A stretch of DNA of 60,000 nucleotides from Acanthaster planci (Eukaryota; Echinodermata; Asteroidea; Valvatida; Acanthasteridae). A program made the translations under genes and the position numbers. The stretch spans positions 646,986-706,985 of the forward strand of contig NW_019091457.1 in assembly GCF_001949145.1 (NCBI RefSeq). The letters run 5' to 3'. The notes below the pieces were generated by a model that saw only the letters and a program-made list of their open reading frames with translations, did no database searches and was not told the origin of the DNA. The first letter of the stretch is position 1. Each line of letters starts with the position of its first letter. Positions 48,101-59,633 of this stretch are shown piece after piece.

Positions 48101-49720
48101 ACTGAAGAATGTATGTGAGTGCTGTTCCACTGCAGTTATGGTGTTTAATCGGATTAGTCTATAGGCCATGCTACAGAAAACCCTCTGTTTCTTTCAAGTA
48201 AACAAAGAAATATCCCTTATCATACAGGTACATGTAATTATACTGCGAGAAGATTATATGAAAGTTTAAATGTATTTAGGGGGTTCAGGCATAAGATGTT
48301 CCTATTTGTACTCCAAAGTGAGGTCTTGTTAAGCTTAGCTCAGTTCCTGAATAGCTAGAGATGATCGTGGGCTAGGAATCCTGCATCAACACCTTGCTTG
48401 CTTTATGTGGTTGCACTGCTTCCCTGGTCCCATGCTACAGATATAGTAGCTTTTCCCCTTGTTGGGTCCTTCCTTGGTACCCGTCTTCAGGAAACACGGC
48501 TTCCCTGAATAATACAAAATAAACTGATATATCAAATCTTGCAGGATGCATCAACTAGTTCAGGACTGGTCTAGTTTTCTGCAGGACATGATGCATCAGT
48601 AATGTACATCGTGTACATCAAATTGATGATTACAATGGTTATACTGCCATCTCTCTGAGCTGTGTCTCAATTTTGTTCTTGTTGGTTTTTTCCTATTGAA
48701 ACAAGACAGACTTAAACATGTTAAAAAGGTTTCCTCAAGTTAGGTGAAGTGAACAAATTAACTGGTTTTGTCTTCTAGCTCAATTCTGGCTTTCTTCTTT
48801 TTTACTTTGTCACTTTTGATTACATTTTTTTAATGTTTGCAAGGCATTGCGACTTCACTTAGTTCTTTAACCAAATGAGCTTTGAATTCATGTCGCCTGT
48901 TGGATGGGTACCTCCAGAACTGGGGTGTGGGGTCCGACGTCCAACGTCCGCCCTAGGAGCAGGGTGGACGTCTGACCCCACAGTTCTAATGGTTCTGGGG
49001 GTGTTGGAATGGATGGGTGAAAACTCCTGTAGACACAAAACTGTTAGCAAGGGTAAAAAAAATCCATTAAACATCTCAAAAACTTTCACCCCCCCCCCCA
49101 TTTCATTCTACCTTGAAATAAAAAAAGGATGAGAATGAACTTTGGCATATTTTACAACGTCAACAATGTAGGCCTACTTCAGTTCAATTCATGCCATTAT
49201 AAAAATTACAACATTTTCTTTACTGCTGTTTGTCGTTGGGGAGAGAGTTCATCCTGTGCATAAACCCTCTCAGACTGGTCTGAAAAATTCCAAGTGTTTT
49301 CTAAGTAGGCCTAAATGGCATGGTATTTTCCCTCCGAATCAGCTAACTGAACTTTTCTTGACATGTTTTCTGTAGGCCTACTGTACTCTAGGTCACTTTA
49401 GGGAATAATTACTGGCGTCCATATATGGAACTCTTTGCGTAGTTGGGAGAACTTAAAAAAAAGTGCAACACTCTTCAACTTCACAGCCGCAATGCTAGCA
49501 AATTATGCTTCTAAAGTTTGTGTCGAAAATAAGCAGATTACGCCTACACCCAGTGCGAACATCAATGGCATTTAAACCATACCAGTCTCCCTACATGCCC
49601 TACGTCTAGTCTCTCTCATGTCCGTGAACATAAAAATACGATGCTATTTTCCGCCTAATTGTAAAGGACAAAAATAAAGAAAAGGTGCTTACCATGACCT
49701 TGACATAGAATATCTTCCAT
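37942..49720 (-). CDS. TTF2: Transcription termination factor 2, SNF2-family ATPase (19 exons)
   Basis: Exons in order are 49693-49720, 48393-48504, 47860-47946, 47622-47703, 46191-47342, 45621-45747, 45260-45361, 44816-44915, 44153-44292, 43901-44008, 43147-43370, 42364-42521, 42061-42125, 41515-41698, 40148-40406, 39499-39669, 38869-39173, 38137-38295 and 37942-37999. They total 3621 bases, giving 1206 residues (human about 1162), and all phases close. Order: N-terminal GRF-type zinc finger (about 6-103); a Ser/Thr/Gln-rich linker, mostly one 384-codon exon; a SNF2 ATPase N-lobe with DDMGLGKT (645-652), DEAH (763-766) and TGTPIQN (791-797); a C-lobe with QAGGVGLNL and [11 protein letters not shown] (1142-1152); and the terminal [12 protein letters not shown]2 is a nuclear dsDNA-stimulated ATPase that releases RNA polymerase II transcripts, notably before mitosis. 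It is divergent from CHMP7 and convergent with LST2. Confidence 0.96.
40714..41256 (+). other. Long open frame (180 codons) in a TTF2 intron, opposite strand
   Basis: The frame is rich in Arg, Ala, Leu and His, begins at an ATG and resembles nothing I recognise. It lies in the 1.1 kb intron between TTF2 exons 14 and 15 (40407-41514). It could be a fossil transposon ORF or chance. The downstream segment 41340-41470 is a low-complexity ACTC-rich stretch. Confidence 0.2.
41340..41470. repeat. ACTC-rich low-complexity tract
   Basis: TACTCACACT, ACTCGCACTCG, ACTCATACTCC and TACTCACACTC recur irregularly over 130 bases, with no exact period. It is a degenerate simple repeat in a TTF2 intron. Confidence 0.5.
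42364..44292 (-). other. Domain: SNF2 ATPase lobe 1 of TTF2 (exons 9-12)
   Basis: The region contains the Q-like [16 protein letters not shown], motif [12 protein letters not shown], motif Ia [11 protein letters not shown], the YLYHGTNR and YDMVFTTYE strands, motif [11 protein letters not shown] and motif [11 protein letters not shown]. All catalytic residues are intact, so the ATPase should be active. Confidence 0.93.
47622..49720 (-). other. Domain: GRF-type zinc finger of TTF2 (exons 1-4)
   Basis: Four tiny exons give [18 protein letters not shown], then [25 protein letters not shown] and KRYFRCS…GWCGS. The order (C-x-x-HG, NKGKSYY-x-C, a closing Cys, then an RYFRC…WCG strand) parallels the vertebrate TTF2 N terminus residue by residue. 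Such GRF fingers bind single-stranded or structured nucleic acid in related proteins. Confidence 0.9.
48906..49002. repeat. MITE-like palindrome in TTF2 intron 1
   Basis: The left arm AGAACTGGGGTGTGGGGTCC followed by GACGTCCA and the right arm (reverse complement AGAACTGTGGGGTCAGACGT) form an imperfect hairpin. The right arm matches 19807-19860. It carries no coding capacity. Confidence 0.55.
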
Positions 49721-50141
49721 TTCGGCTCAAAACGTTCCTTAAAAAACCTTTTACTCAAATATTTGAGCGTTTAAAGTCCGCCTGATACGTGTCAAAGTTC
49801 GGGGAATTCCTTTTATAATTTTAAATATGCGCCTCTTGCAAAAACTGTAACCGACCAATCAGCGCCGTTGAACCTTTCTTGTCTTCTCAGAGCGAGGCTT
49901 TAGGCAATCCAATGGAGTCTGGTGTCCGCCGCAAATACCTGTTTAAACTGGCATGGAGGTAAGCTAGACTATTCACATCTGATCAATGTTTACGAATGAA
50001 TGTACGGATATGATGTGTGTCAGCGTCAGAGTGAGAATGTAAACTAAAACGACGAATTTCTGTTTACTTTGTTCCCTGCTATCAGCCCAAATATCACAAA
50101 GGTGGTATTCTAAGTTCTTTGCAGACCTATCTGCTACGATC
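49721..50141. promoter_or_regulatory. Shared divergent promoter of TTF2 and CHMP7
   Basis: Only 421 bases separate the two start codons. Two CCAAT boxes are present: CCAATCAG at 49855-49862 (a textbook NF-Y site) and CCAAT at 49909-49913. A TATA-like TTATAATTTTAAATA lies near 49812-49827, toward TTF2. 5' UTRs of both genes must lie here too. Confidence 0.65.
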
Positions 50142-53100
50142 ATGTCGGAAAAATCAACGAAATCCGACCGTTTCCCTTCTTGCTGGGACGACGACGAGCG
50201 GATGGGTTATCTGTTCTCGGACTTCCGCCAGAATCGCACAGTGAACCCCAACGACTGGGACAACAAGCTGAAGTTCTGGTCGCAGCTGGTCGGGGACTGC
50301 TGCAGAAAGGACAAGTGCGCCGTGATGGACTGCGAGAAGATGGTGGAGGGGTTCCGAAGGAAAGGCCGGCTACCGATGGGAATCAACAGGGTGCTTCGAG
50401 AAATGGCAAAGTGAGGTCACCAAAAAAAAAATTTGGTCCTTAGTCTATCACGCCCACAGCCATGAAAACAAAGTCCCCAAGTCCTGTTAGGGGAAAAATG
50501 CAGGCTAAACTCAACAAGATTACTTGTGTTTCATACTGTGCCAGCAGCCTGGGTGAAGGATTACATATTTGTTAATGCAACATATAATTTCCTTTTTTAA
50601 ACTAAATGCATCCTGCCGTTGCAGTAACATAATGATGTAACGCTTTGTTTACATGTGCGCTTTCCTACGGGTACATGGTGAATCGCATCCTACCCCACTG
50701 TGAGAAGAAAGCCCTCGTGAACAAAGTATGATGTCATTGTGGTACAGGTCTGTTAGTGGAACATTTTGTGTTAGTGTTGTCTTAAAAAATATATTTTTTA
50801 TGCTGAATACAGCACTGGTGAGATAGTCAGCACAGCCGACTTTTCTAACAGTCTCAATAGCACATGGTTTTCTTGGGGCATCCACACCTTCTTGAGACAA
50901 CCCCTGACCTGGGCCGTTGGCTCAGTGTTCAAGCGCAACGAGCAGCCACTGACGGGTAGCTATATCGTCATGGATGTCTTAAAGGTGCGTCAACAGTTCC
51001 ATCCAAATGCACATGTCAAACACTGGATTAAACTGCGTCAACTATTACAGTTGTTGAAAGAACACAGAGTGTGTACAACAGTGAGGGCTTTCATATATCA
51101 GAACCCTTTATATCAATGTATGTAAAGCATGCAAAACAGTGTTGAGATCTTCCTGGTGAAAAGAAAATGTATTTAAAGAAATAAATTCCGTCAATTTCAT
51201 GTGATGTATGTGGAAGATTATGTCAATATTACAGATCTAGACCTTCCCCAAAATGAGACAGATTTTTTGTTGTTAAAAGTCTGGTTTTTGATATTCTTTG
51301 AGTTTTTCACATCGGACAGAACCGTTGACAGTGATTTGTATTTCAAAAGGGAAACAGTGAAAATAATTAAAAGGAAATAATTGGTGAACATCACAGATTG
51401 AGTGGAAGCTCACGTCTTACATCAAGTTCATGCTTTGTTGAAAACAGGAGATTTCTAGATCTGTACTGGACCTCCACCAACGATGCAGCAACTTTGAAAA
51501 CATGGACAACATTGTGGAGTATACCACTGTGAGAGATATGTGCCATGAGATTTGCAGTGATGAGATGACTCTTGACCTTGCGCTGCTGTACCTGCAGAAA
51601 GCCAAGAGTGTCCATGTGGAAACAATTGCCGATGGCTCGAAGGTCAGACTTTCCTGTCGCAGGATTGCATGCTCAACGTCCCATGTTTTGGAGAACAGAA
51701 ATCATTGAATCTTTCTATTTGCTTATCCGCTGGAATGATCTGGAAGCTGCTTCATTCAGGACAGACATAAAACCCAACAAAATGAGGCACAAGTCACCAG
51801 CACTCCTTATGAGAAATAGACCTCACTATGAAGTGTCGTAGTTTTCTCCCTTATAACGTCAGTTCTCATCAGAAAGCCAACCGATTCATCTGTCAAAGTA
51901 AAAATATAATGACGTTGTAACACATGTTAAGAGTAAATGAGTGAAAAATATATTTGCCTGAGACTCACTTCATGGGTATTCGTGAGAAAGTCTTATTTAT
52001 TCTTAAGAATGATTCTCTTATTAGATCTGAACTTCAAACCCTGATTTAATACTTCAAGTTTTTTGTTTTCCCCTGACAGGCAATAACTTTTCCTGTAGTA
52101 CATTTGAACAGCTAGAAGTGGCAACAGGCATTGTTTCAAGAACTGAATATCAAACAGCTGGGTGTTGGCAGAGTAGGCTTAAAGTTTGAGATTAATTACT
52201 TTTTAAAACAACTTTGCATTTTCCCCTCTGCACAATTTTGAAGGTCGTGAAATTTGTCAGCAAGAATCAGCAGACTGTTGCTCCACTAACANNNNNNNNN
52301 NNNNNNNNNNNNNNNNNNNNNNNNNNNNNNNNNNNNNNNNNNNNNNNNNNNNNNNNNNNNNNNNNNNNNNNNNNNNNNNNNNNNNNNNNNNNNNNNNNNN
52401 NNNNNNNNNNNNNNNNNNNNNNNNNNNNNNNNNNNNNNNNNNNNNNNNNAGAACTCGGCATTGTGGGGTGAGTGCGATCATAAGGCTGCTTCCAACACTG
52501 TGAGTAATTGTTTGTGAGAAAGAACTCGGCATTGTGGGGTGAGTGCGATCATCTGGCTGCTTCCAAGGCTGTGAGTGATTGTCTTTGGTCGTTTAAAGAA
52601 CAAAAGCAGCAGATTTGTACTGAGTGATGTTTTTTCTTTCTCAGTTTACGGAGAACGATCAACTCTCTGAAGAAGCAGATTGAACGACACCAGAAGGACA
52701 TGAACAATCTGCGCGATGAGGCAGCCTTGATGGTCAGAAAGGGTCTCAAGTCCTCCGTGAGTAGATTGCTCATTGAGATTTTTAGCCTGTGGCATACGTT
52801 TACTGATAGCACAAGGTTATTCGGGGCTGGAAGTGGTAGCCTGGATGGACACGTATTTCCCTACGCAACATTTACCTGGACTAGCAAGTGTAAACCACTC
52901 AAATGTGCTTGATTGGTAACTGTTTTCCTTGTTCGAAAGGCCAAGAACATCTTGCGGAGGAAAAAGATTATCGAGAGGTTGTTGGCCAAGAAGGAAACCA
53001 CACTAGACACGCTACAGCAGTTGCTTGATCAGATTCAAGGAGCCGAAACAAATACAATGGTGAGAGGACAGTAGACGTAACTTGTGCCTATTCCATTCAG

Positions 53101-54669
53101 ATAACTTTAAATACTGTCACTGTGAGTCATATCCTTGGCTATTTTCAAAGCCTTGTCTCTTTATGAGAGCTGCTCAGCGCCATTGCAACCTGACTTGAAA
53201 GTGCAGCGATGTAAAATGACTTGCTTTGTGGGCATTTTACAAGGCAACCACGTTGTGCCTCAGAAGGACTTGATAGTCTTCAGAACGGCCCGTCTGGAAA
53301 CAGACTCTTGTTGGAATTCGAACTACGTTCTTACTCGTAATAGGTGTCTCTTTTTCATGCCCAGACTTTGGAAGCATATCGAGCGGGGGCCAGCGCTTTG
53401 AAGCAGACACTGAAAGCCAATGGCTTGACACCAGAGGCTGTGGATGACACACTGTCGGATGTTCAGGAGGTAGAAAACTCATAACTCTCCCCTTCTCTAT
53501 GTGGGCTGGTTCTGTTCGATGTACCCCACCCTCCAAATGCACCTCAGTACTCTTCAGGTCACCTAATCAGCTCTTCAAATCTTACTTGTTTCCAGACAAA
53601 ATATTTGAAAAGGCATCTGGTAAAAAGGAAGTTGTTAATATTAGTAGTAGTAATCGGCTGAGTATATTCAAGGTACTCTTCTCCTTAACTCCTCACAAAC
53701 TGGAATTGTCTGAAGTCTTAGATTTACGGGATTTCTGCAACAAATATGAGTGATCACCATTGGTTGTGTTACCATTATGGTTTCTCTTCTCAGGTTATGG
53801 AGCTGTGCGCTGAAATAGATGACACCATGTCCCAGGGAAATAAGTCCATTGACGAATCAGTCTCTTTCTCAGCGGGCCTAGATGCAGATGCCCTGGAAAC
53901 TGAGCTTGCCGATCTCCTCGCGGAAAGTGGGGTGACTACAAGACAAACAAGTAAGAAAAACGTCTTTTAAACTCAAAGAGCTTTCTTTAGTCATTCTTGT
54001 TAACATCAGAAAGGTATAGACTGTTGTTAATTAAAAAATTACGGAGCATTTATTTCCTGAGAATCTGTGGATTTACATGGAGGGGCGGAATAGGGATTTG
54101 TTTTGCTGACAAAAATATACATTCAATAAATATATTTTTAGAAGTGGTGGGGAGGGCTTTTCATATGCTAGTACCAGTTTGAAAACATTTCCATTTCCTT
54201 AAAAAATTTGGAAGAATATCTTTGAGGAGGGGGTAATGATCAATGCTCCATTGTTCTTGGTGTAATGTTCTTGAGAGTTATCCTACCAGTGTCTTATTCG
54301 TTTCACTTTTTGTCGGTGAAAAATGGTAACAAGCCACAAACTGCTTGAAAACATCAGTACAGGCCTACAGTGCCACTCAAAGTTAGAATTTGAAAATACG
54401 TGCACTTTTCTTCAGTTGCATTTGTCAATCATTTATAACTGATATGAATAGGACAAAGTACGTTCGCAGCATTAGGTAACGCGATTTGGTCATTTGAGTA
54501 AAATAGGCCCAGTCACTGATTCACAGAATCCTCATTTTTTTTATCTCATTTCTTCATATCATCAGATAAGGCGGGGACAGATCTCTTAGCTGGCTTCCCC
54601 GAGGTGCCTGAAACCAAACCGCAGAGTTTGGAGGAGGACAGCACCACCGAAACTTTGCTAACGAGTTAG
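50142..54669 (+). CDS. CHMP7: Charged multivesicular body protein 7, ESCRT-III family (9 exons, one interrupted by an assembly gap)
   Basis: Exons are 50142-50410, 50813-50984, 51448-51642, 52244-52467 (contains 158 N), 52645-52756, 52940-53059, 53365-53469, 53794-53950 and 54566-54669. The N-terminal half has the tandem winged-helix region of CHMP7: WDDDERMGYLFSDFR, NDWDNKLKFW, then STWFSWGIHTFLRQPLTW, which corresponds to the membrane-binding segment of the human protein. The C-terminal half is a Snf7-type helical core: LRRTINSLKKQIERHQKDM, AKNILRRKKIIERLLAKKE, AYRAGASALK. DALETELADLLAES matches the acidic helix near the end of human CHMP7. CHMP7 recruits ESCRT-III to the reforming nuclear envelope with LEM2 and acts in endosomal sorting. 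Phases close throughout, including the gapped exon if its length is taken literally. Confidence 0.94.
52292..52449. other. Assembly gap, 158 N, inside CHMP7 exon 4
   Basis: The gap interrupts coding sequence between KNQQTVAPLT and ELGIVG. By comparison with vertebrate CHMP7 only a handful of residues should be missing. Confidence 0.99.
52450..52585. repeat. Two-copy 71-bp tandem duplication carrying an exon end and splice donor
   Basis: GAACTCGGCATTGTGGGGTG starts at 52451 and again at 52522. The following bases (AGTGCGATCAT, GGCTGCTTCCAA, CTGTGAGT-ATTG) also repeat with a few differences. Each copy contains codons for ELGIVG followed directly by the donor GTGAGT. Confidence 0.85.
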
Positions 54670-55718
54670 TAGCAGTGATGCCTACAACATTCACGACAAT
54701 TGTCCAGTGGGCCAGCTAGTGCCCAGACTACCGAAGGGGACTGGCCACAGCACGTCTGTGGCATCCAGGAAACCAACTAACCTTCTGTGGTGTCCTTTGA
54801 GATGAAGTGTGACCACTTCCAAAGACAGGCAATGTTTCTCGTGTCCGTGGCTACTCTCTTTAAATGACCAAAAAGAACTGCAGCCATAACCCCAACAACT
54901 GTCATGTTGAAACACATGAATTTCCGAGGAGTTTAAAATGGTGTAAAATATTCGAATCATGATCAATTTTAAAGTTTATTATCCAAAAATTGGGATTCAG
55001 TAAAATGCAGAAAACACAGGCAATCTGTGTTTTAGTGACGTTGGTGAAAGAAGCTTAGAACTCTCAACTTCCAACACTGGTTCAGTCACAGACCCAATTG
55101 AGAATATTCAAGAAAAAAGCCATCACAAAGTGTATAAGTCGCTGACAGGAGAAACTGGTGAAGTGTTATTGGTAAAATCCCTGAAACAAGTTGAGTGGGC
55201 CCTGAACCCAACCACTTTTTGTTGAAACCCGACAGTGGGGAAGGATGGTTGTATGAAAGCAACGCTTAATGTAGAACCGACACAAATTTTGGAAAAGAAA
55301 GTGGTGGAAAAACTGTTGATAAAATGGCCCAAATTTGTGAGTTATTTCCCTACAAAAAAAAAATTCCTTTTAACTCTGCCTTGTCACACTGTAAAAAAAG
55401 TCATTTTAACTGAAAAAAGTAAGTCCAGCTCTAGGTCTCAAATGACCAAATTAGATTAGTCAGGCAGGCTAATGACTAACATTTAGCAGTCAAAGAGAAG
55501 TCAAATATTATCCAAATTTGACCAAAGTCAGTCACCGTTGATTCAAGATTATTCCAGTCTTGATTTATTAAGTCATCGAGACCCGGATTTTAGTCAGTTT
55601 GGCGAATTTGTGGGCACAAAATGACTAACTTTGGTTTACATTGCATCACCTAGGTCTTGGTAGTGAAATGCCTCCATGCTTCCTTCATGTTGTACATGTA
55701 CAATTTAAAACTTGTAAG

Positions 55719-55724
55719 AATAAA
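55719..55724 (+). promoter_or_regulatory. Candidate polyadenylation signal of CHMP7
   Basis: The first canonical AATAAA noticed on the plus strand after the stop at 54667-54669, about 1.05 kb downstream. A nearer noncanonical signal cannot be excluded. Confidence 0.3.
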
Positions 55725-58373
55725 ACTGCAACTTTGAGGCGAGGTAGAAGGTCTGCCATAAATAACGTAGCTCAAGAGCAAACATTATTTCAACAGTTTA
55801 GGTACAGTAATGCCCTGATCTCGCCACTGATGATGGAAGTCTAAAACTCTTTTCCTTTACGAAATAGTCCGAATCAAATACTCTTCGGGATGCGTTACTA
55901 GCATCATTTATTTATTTTCGTGCAGCTGATGAACATAATTTTTAAAGGCAAGCTAACTGGATCGTAAAAAACCACGGGAACTTGGCAGAGCATCGTACGT
56001 GCCGTATCACTCTGTTCTATGCAAAGGGCGCCCTCTATCCGCCGAATTAAAAACTAGCTTGGACATTTTGTTGTCCAATACAACCGCAGCACGTTTTTGT
56101 CAGCCGATTTCATGCATTTTATTTGCAATGCTTGCACAAGTTGGGGAACCAAGTTGAGGTACTCACTGTCGTACAAAATACCGCTTCTTTGTGAATCATG
56201 AATTTCTACGTTTTCCAGCCACGCCCCTCCCTTCACAGATTCCTGGCCTGCGAACGCCGAAAAGTGCAGTCAACCCCTCTCTATCTATGTCGGCCCCCAA
56301 ATAACTGACATTGAAACCTGTCAATCACCCTCCTTAAGCAGCTGCGAGCCTGTTTGCACGGCCTGTCTCTCACGGCACTCGAGTGGACATCTGACAACAT
56401 GTTATCTCTGCTACCAAAAACATTAATGTCGGTGACGGCTGGGCAGAAGTCGTCCAAGTTAAGCCGGGCCCAGTGGTCATCCTCTTGGCGAGTTGCACTG
56501 TTTCTCGCGAGCTCACACCACAGTGAATACTCGCACTCCAACGGGATGATACACAACATCCAGTGTCCTCGACTCTTAAAATTTAGGCTTTCCCACCCTC
56601 CATCATTAGGCCGCCATTGTTGCTCGACACGTTCTCAAGTGGCCTCCTGTTAATCCCCTCCCCATAATCTTCCCCTCCCCCCTCACAACCTCGGTATCCT
56701 TGTGGCTGTCGTCTTCCTGTATTCAGGTTCATTATCGGGGTATTTGTTGTCCATGACCCAAACGATGCGGGTACTGTTGCCTGTCAATCAAACACTGGCC
56801 CGAGAACCTTAAAGCTTCACAACCTGTCGTATAAAGAGGCCTGCTCCATGGGCACACACGGTCCTAAGAGTTCATCAACTGGTGCCTCTTGTAATCAATT
56901 ATTAAATTTGAACCCAAAGAAATAACAAATTCTACACCCCAGGTTATGACCAGTTTGGAAAAAGATATAAAACTGTTGAAAAATTACAACTAACCTATTT
57001 TCTCTTCAGAGAATGGATAGTTTTGGCCAACTAATGTATCAACGTAAGAGAACACCCTACTTTGACGATACCAGGCCTTTTGTTTCACTTCTATAACCTA
57101 GAAGTAATTTTTACAGATGGTCAGCAAATGTGTGATTGATCCTTTAGCCGTTGGAAATTCACCTGTTTCGAGGTTTGGGGTGAGACATCATATTTCCTGT
57201 TTTTATACTGCGCCACCCCTTTTTGCTGCATTATACCAAAGTTTTCCCTGACATCACAAGTGTAGCCTGCTCACTGACGTTTTCGGTTAAATACTCCCCC
57301 AGTTTTCAACATGCTCTTGATTGTGGGAGCACGTAGTGATTGTATATATGCAGTAAAGACGGACAAACACTCCAAGTATGCCTGGAATAAAAACCCTGAA
57401 AAACCATAATAGGCTCAACATTTTGATGATGTCTCAATTTATGTTGGAGCAAAATGTGACTACAGAAGAATGCTTGACCTTCATGAGGGCGATCGTGTAT
57501 GTTTTACATACACGTACGGTGTATTCAGGATTCGGGTGAGAGGATGTTATGTACCTTAACTCTCATGGTGCTGATATATATTCACTTCAACTGGAAAGGA
57601 TTTACCAGTAGCAGTTCAGAAAATGAGGTTAAATGTACATGGCCGGTTTTCTTACCGGAAGGGCATTGCAGCTTTCGGCTTCCTTAAATAGACTGCCGGT
57701 TTCCAACAATTAGTTACTAAACAATCTGAACATTTTGACTCGGGACTTAAAGTAACTTTTCTTTTCAGTGATTATAATGAGTAACCACGTAACTAATCAG
57801 CGAGAACTTACCTGTTGTTAAAGTTGCTTGTTTTATTCTGTAAGTTGTTCAGTCTATGAAGGCGTTAGCATCGGGAAGACCCCCCCCCCCGGACACCCAC
57901 TATATGTGTTTTGGCGGATGTCATCAAGATTCTTCGATGACATGAATATTTGAAATTGCTAGAAAAAATTGAACTTAATATGAAATATCGCATTTGTGCC
58001 TTTGCTTTTTAGATTTGCAGGTTTGTTCTATCCAACCGATCCTGGTTCTATAATTTGATTTCAAGGTGCCGAATTTGAACACAGCATACGATCAGAATTT
58101 AGACATGTGCAAGTCCATCGCACATTCTTATGTCACCCCACACTGCCGGCCTGCCCTTCATTATTTGAATACCTCGTCTTCTCTCTCACCAAATGATTCT
58201 AAGTATTTCCCAAAGCATTCCAAACATCCGGGAGTATTTTTCCAATACGTCTTCCCCACGACACTAAACAACGTCATTTTCTGCATGCCCTGGCATTTCT
58301 CGTGATTGGTGCGTGTCAATCATACACGGCTATGCGTGTGATACACGTGTGTTTACCATACCACCCTCTCAAT

Positions 58374-58413
58374 ATGCTGCAGCGCGGCCTCAGGCTACGG
58401 CACCGACTATTAG
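58374..58413 (+). CDS. Possible short first coding exon of an off-window gene
   Basis: ATG is followed by thirteen codons rich in Arg and Leu (MLQRGLRLRHRLL) and ends in a consensus donor TAG|GTGAGT. The composition resembles a mitochondrial presequence. No partner exon was found before the window ends, so this is only a hint. Confidence 0.2.
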
Positions 58414-59419
58414 GTGAGTCGACTTGCATTTCACTACGAAGGCTCGCTAAAGTCATCGAAAAAAATGTTAGCCATTCGGACCTGCCTTTGCAAAGATACA
58501 GATATGCAGTTTCGGCAAAGAGAAAATCCGCTCGCGTATCACATATCTGTATTTTTTTGGGGCTGATGATGTCATCACTTTAGACTCTTTTGTTACACGT
58601 GATGCGGAGAAGTTGCACGGACGGCAACGTATGGAAGCAACTTGGTACGGAATCGGTACGTATGAAGTTTCGGTTTTGCACACACCACATCGTTAGTACC
58701 AAATTGTACCCCTAAAAACAAAAAAAATTCCTACTTTCGCGAAACTTGATGTATCGTTTGTTTGGATAGCAATCTCTTGGAGTTAAGTTTGGGGTGAATA
58801 AATATAGCTTTTGAAGAAATCAGTGCCACCGATGTTGCTACATTGCCGCGTGCATCATCACGTACGGAAGTGCGAGTCATGCCGAAACAAATGTTTGAAA
58901 CCTTGTACGTACCCGTGTACGTGCGGTGTCATGGGGATACGTATACGGACACGAACAAATTAACTTGGATACCGAAACTGTCAATTGGAAATTTACACGT
59001 ACGTACGTAGTGAGAAAGCTTCACATGTTGACAAAGGATGCGTTGAATCAAATAGAATTGGGTTCCTTTTCTGTTATCTCAACTGTCTTCAGGTACAACA
59101 TTGGGACGAGAACTCGCAATTACACTCAGTGATAAACTATTTGCTACACAACAACAGTTTTTAGATTGCCAACCTCAATCCCTGAATTCACACAGAGCGT
59201 CAAGAGATACCATCACTGCTGTGGGGAGCAACAAAATGGAAAGAAAATCAAACAAGAGACTTACGTAAACCATAGAGCTACAAACCCGTATACGCAATGA
59301 TGTAACTGTCTCTTGATCTGCCATCTCTGCTGTTAAGCCGATTGTGGCCGAAACGATACGGACAAGCTACGGCTGTTCGTTGCTGTGAGCACAAATCTGA
59401 GCCATAGATCGCGTCCCGA

Positions 59420-59633
59420 TCCGTAGACCGTTTCCGTCTTGAGTAGAAGCACCCCCTCATCGATTGAAAGGAGCCATGCTGGCGGGCAGTGTTCCTCTGA
59501 TTGGCAGGGACGGGAGTGCATCGCATGCATCTCATAGTTTTTTGTAAACCAGCGAAGTGGAGTTCCTACCAGAGGAGCCTCCGTTGTTAGGAAAATTGCA
59601 CCCTCTATTGGTCCCGCTCGGGGCCCATAGGAC
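59420..59633. repeat. Dispersed repeat, copy B
   Basis: The second copy of the element at 28510-28642. The blocks AGAAGCACCCCC, CGATTGAAAGGAGCCATGCT and CACCCTCTATTGGTCC-CGCTCGGGGC are in the same order, with about 65 extra bases in the middle. Confidence 0.6.

Noticed and set aside
53499-53753. An 84-codon frame between CHMP7 exons 7 and 8
   Set aside because: The exon chain closes without it and the residues do not resemble CHMP7. It is intronic.
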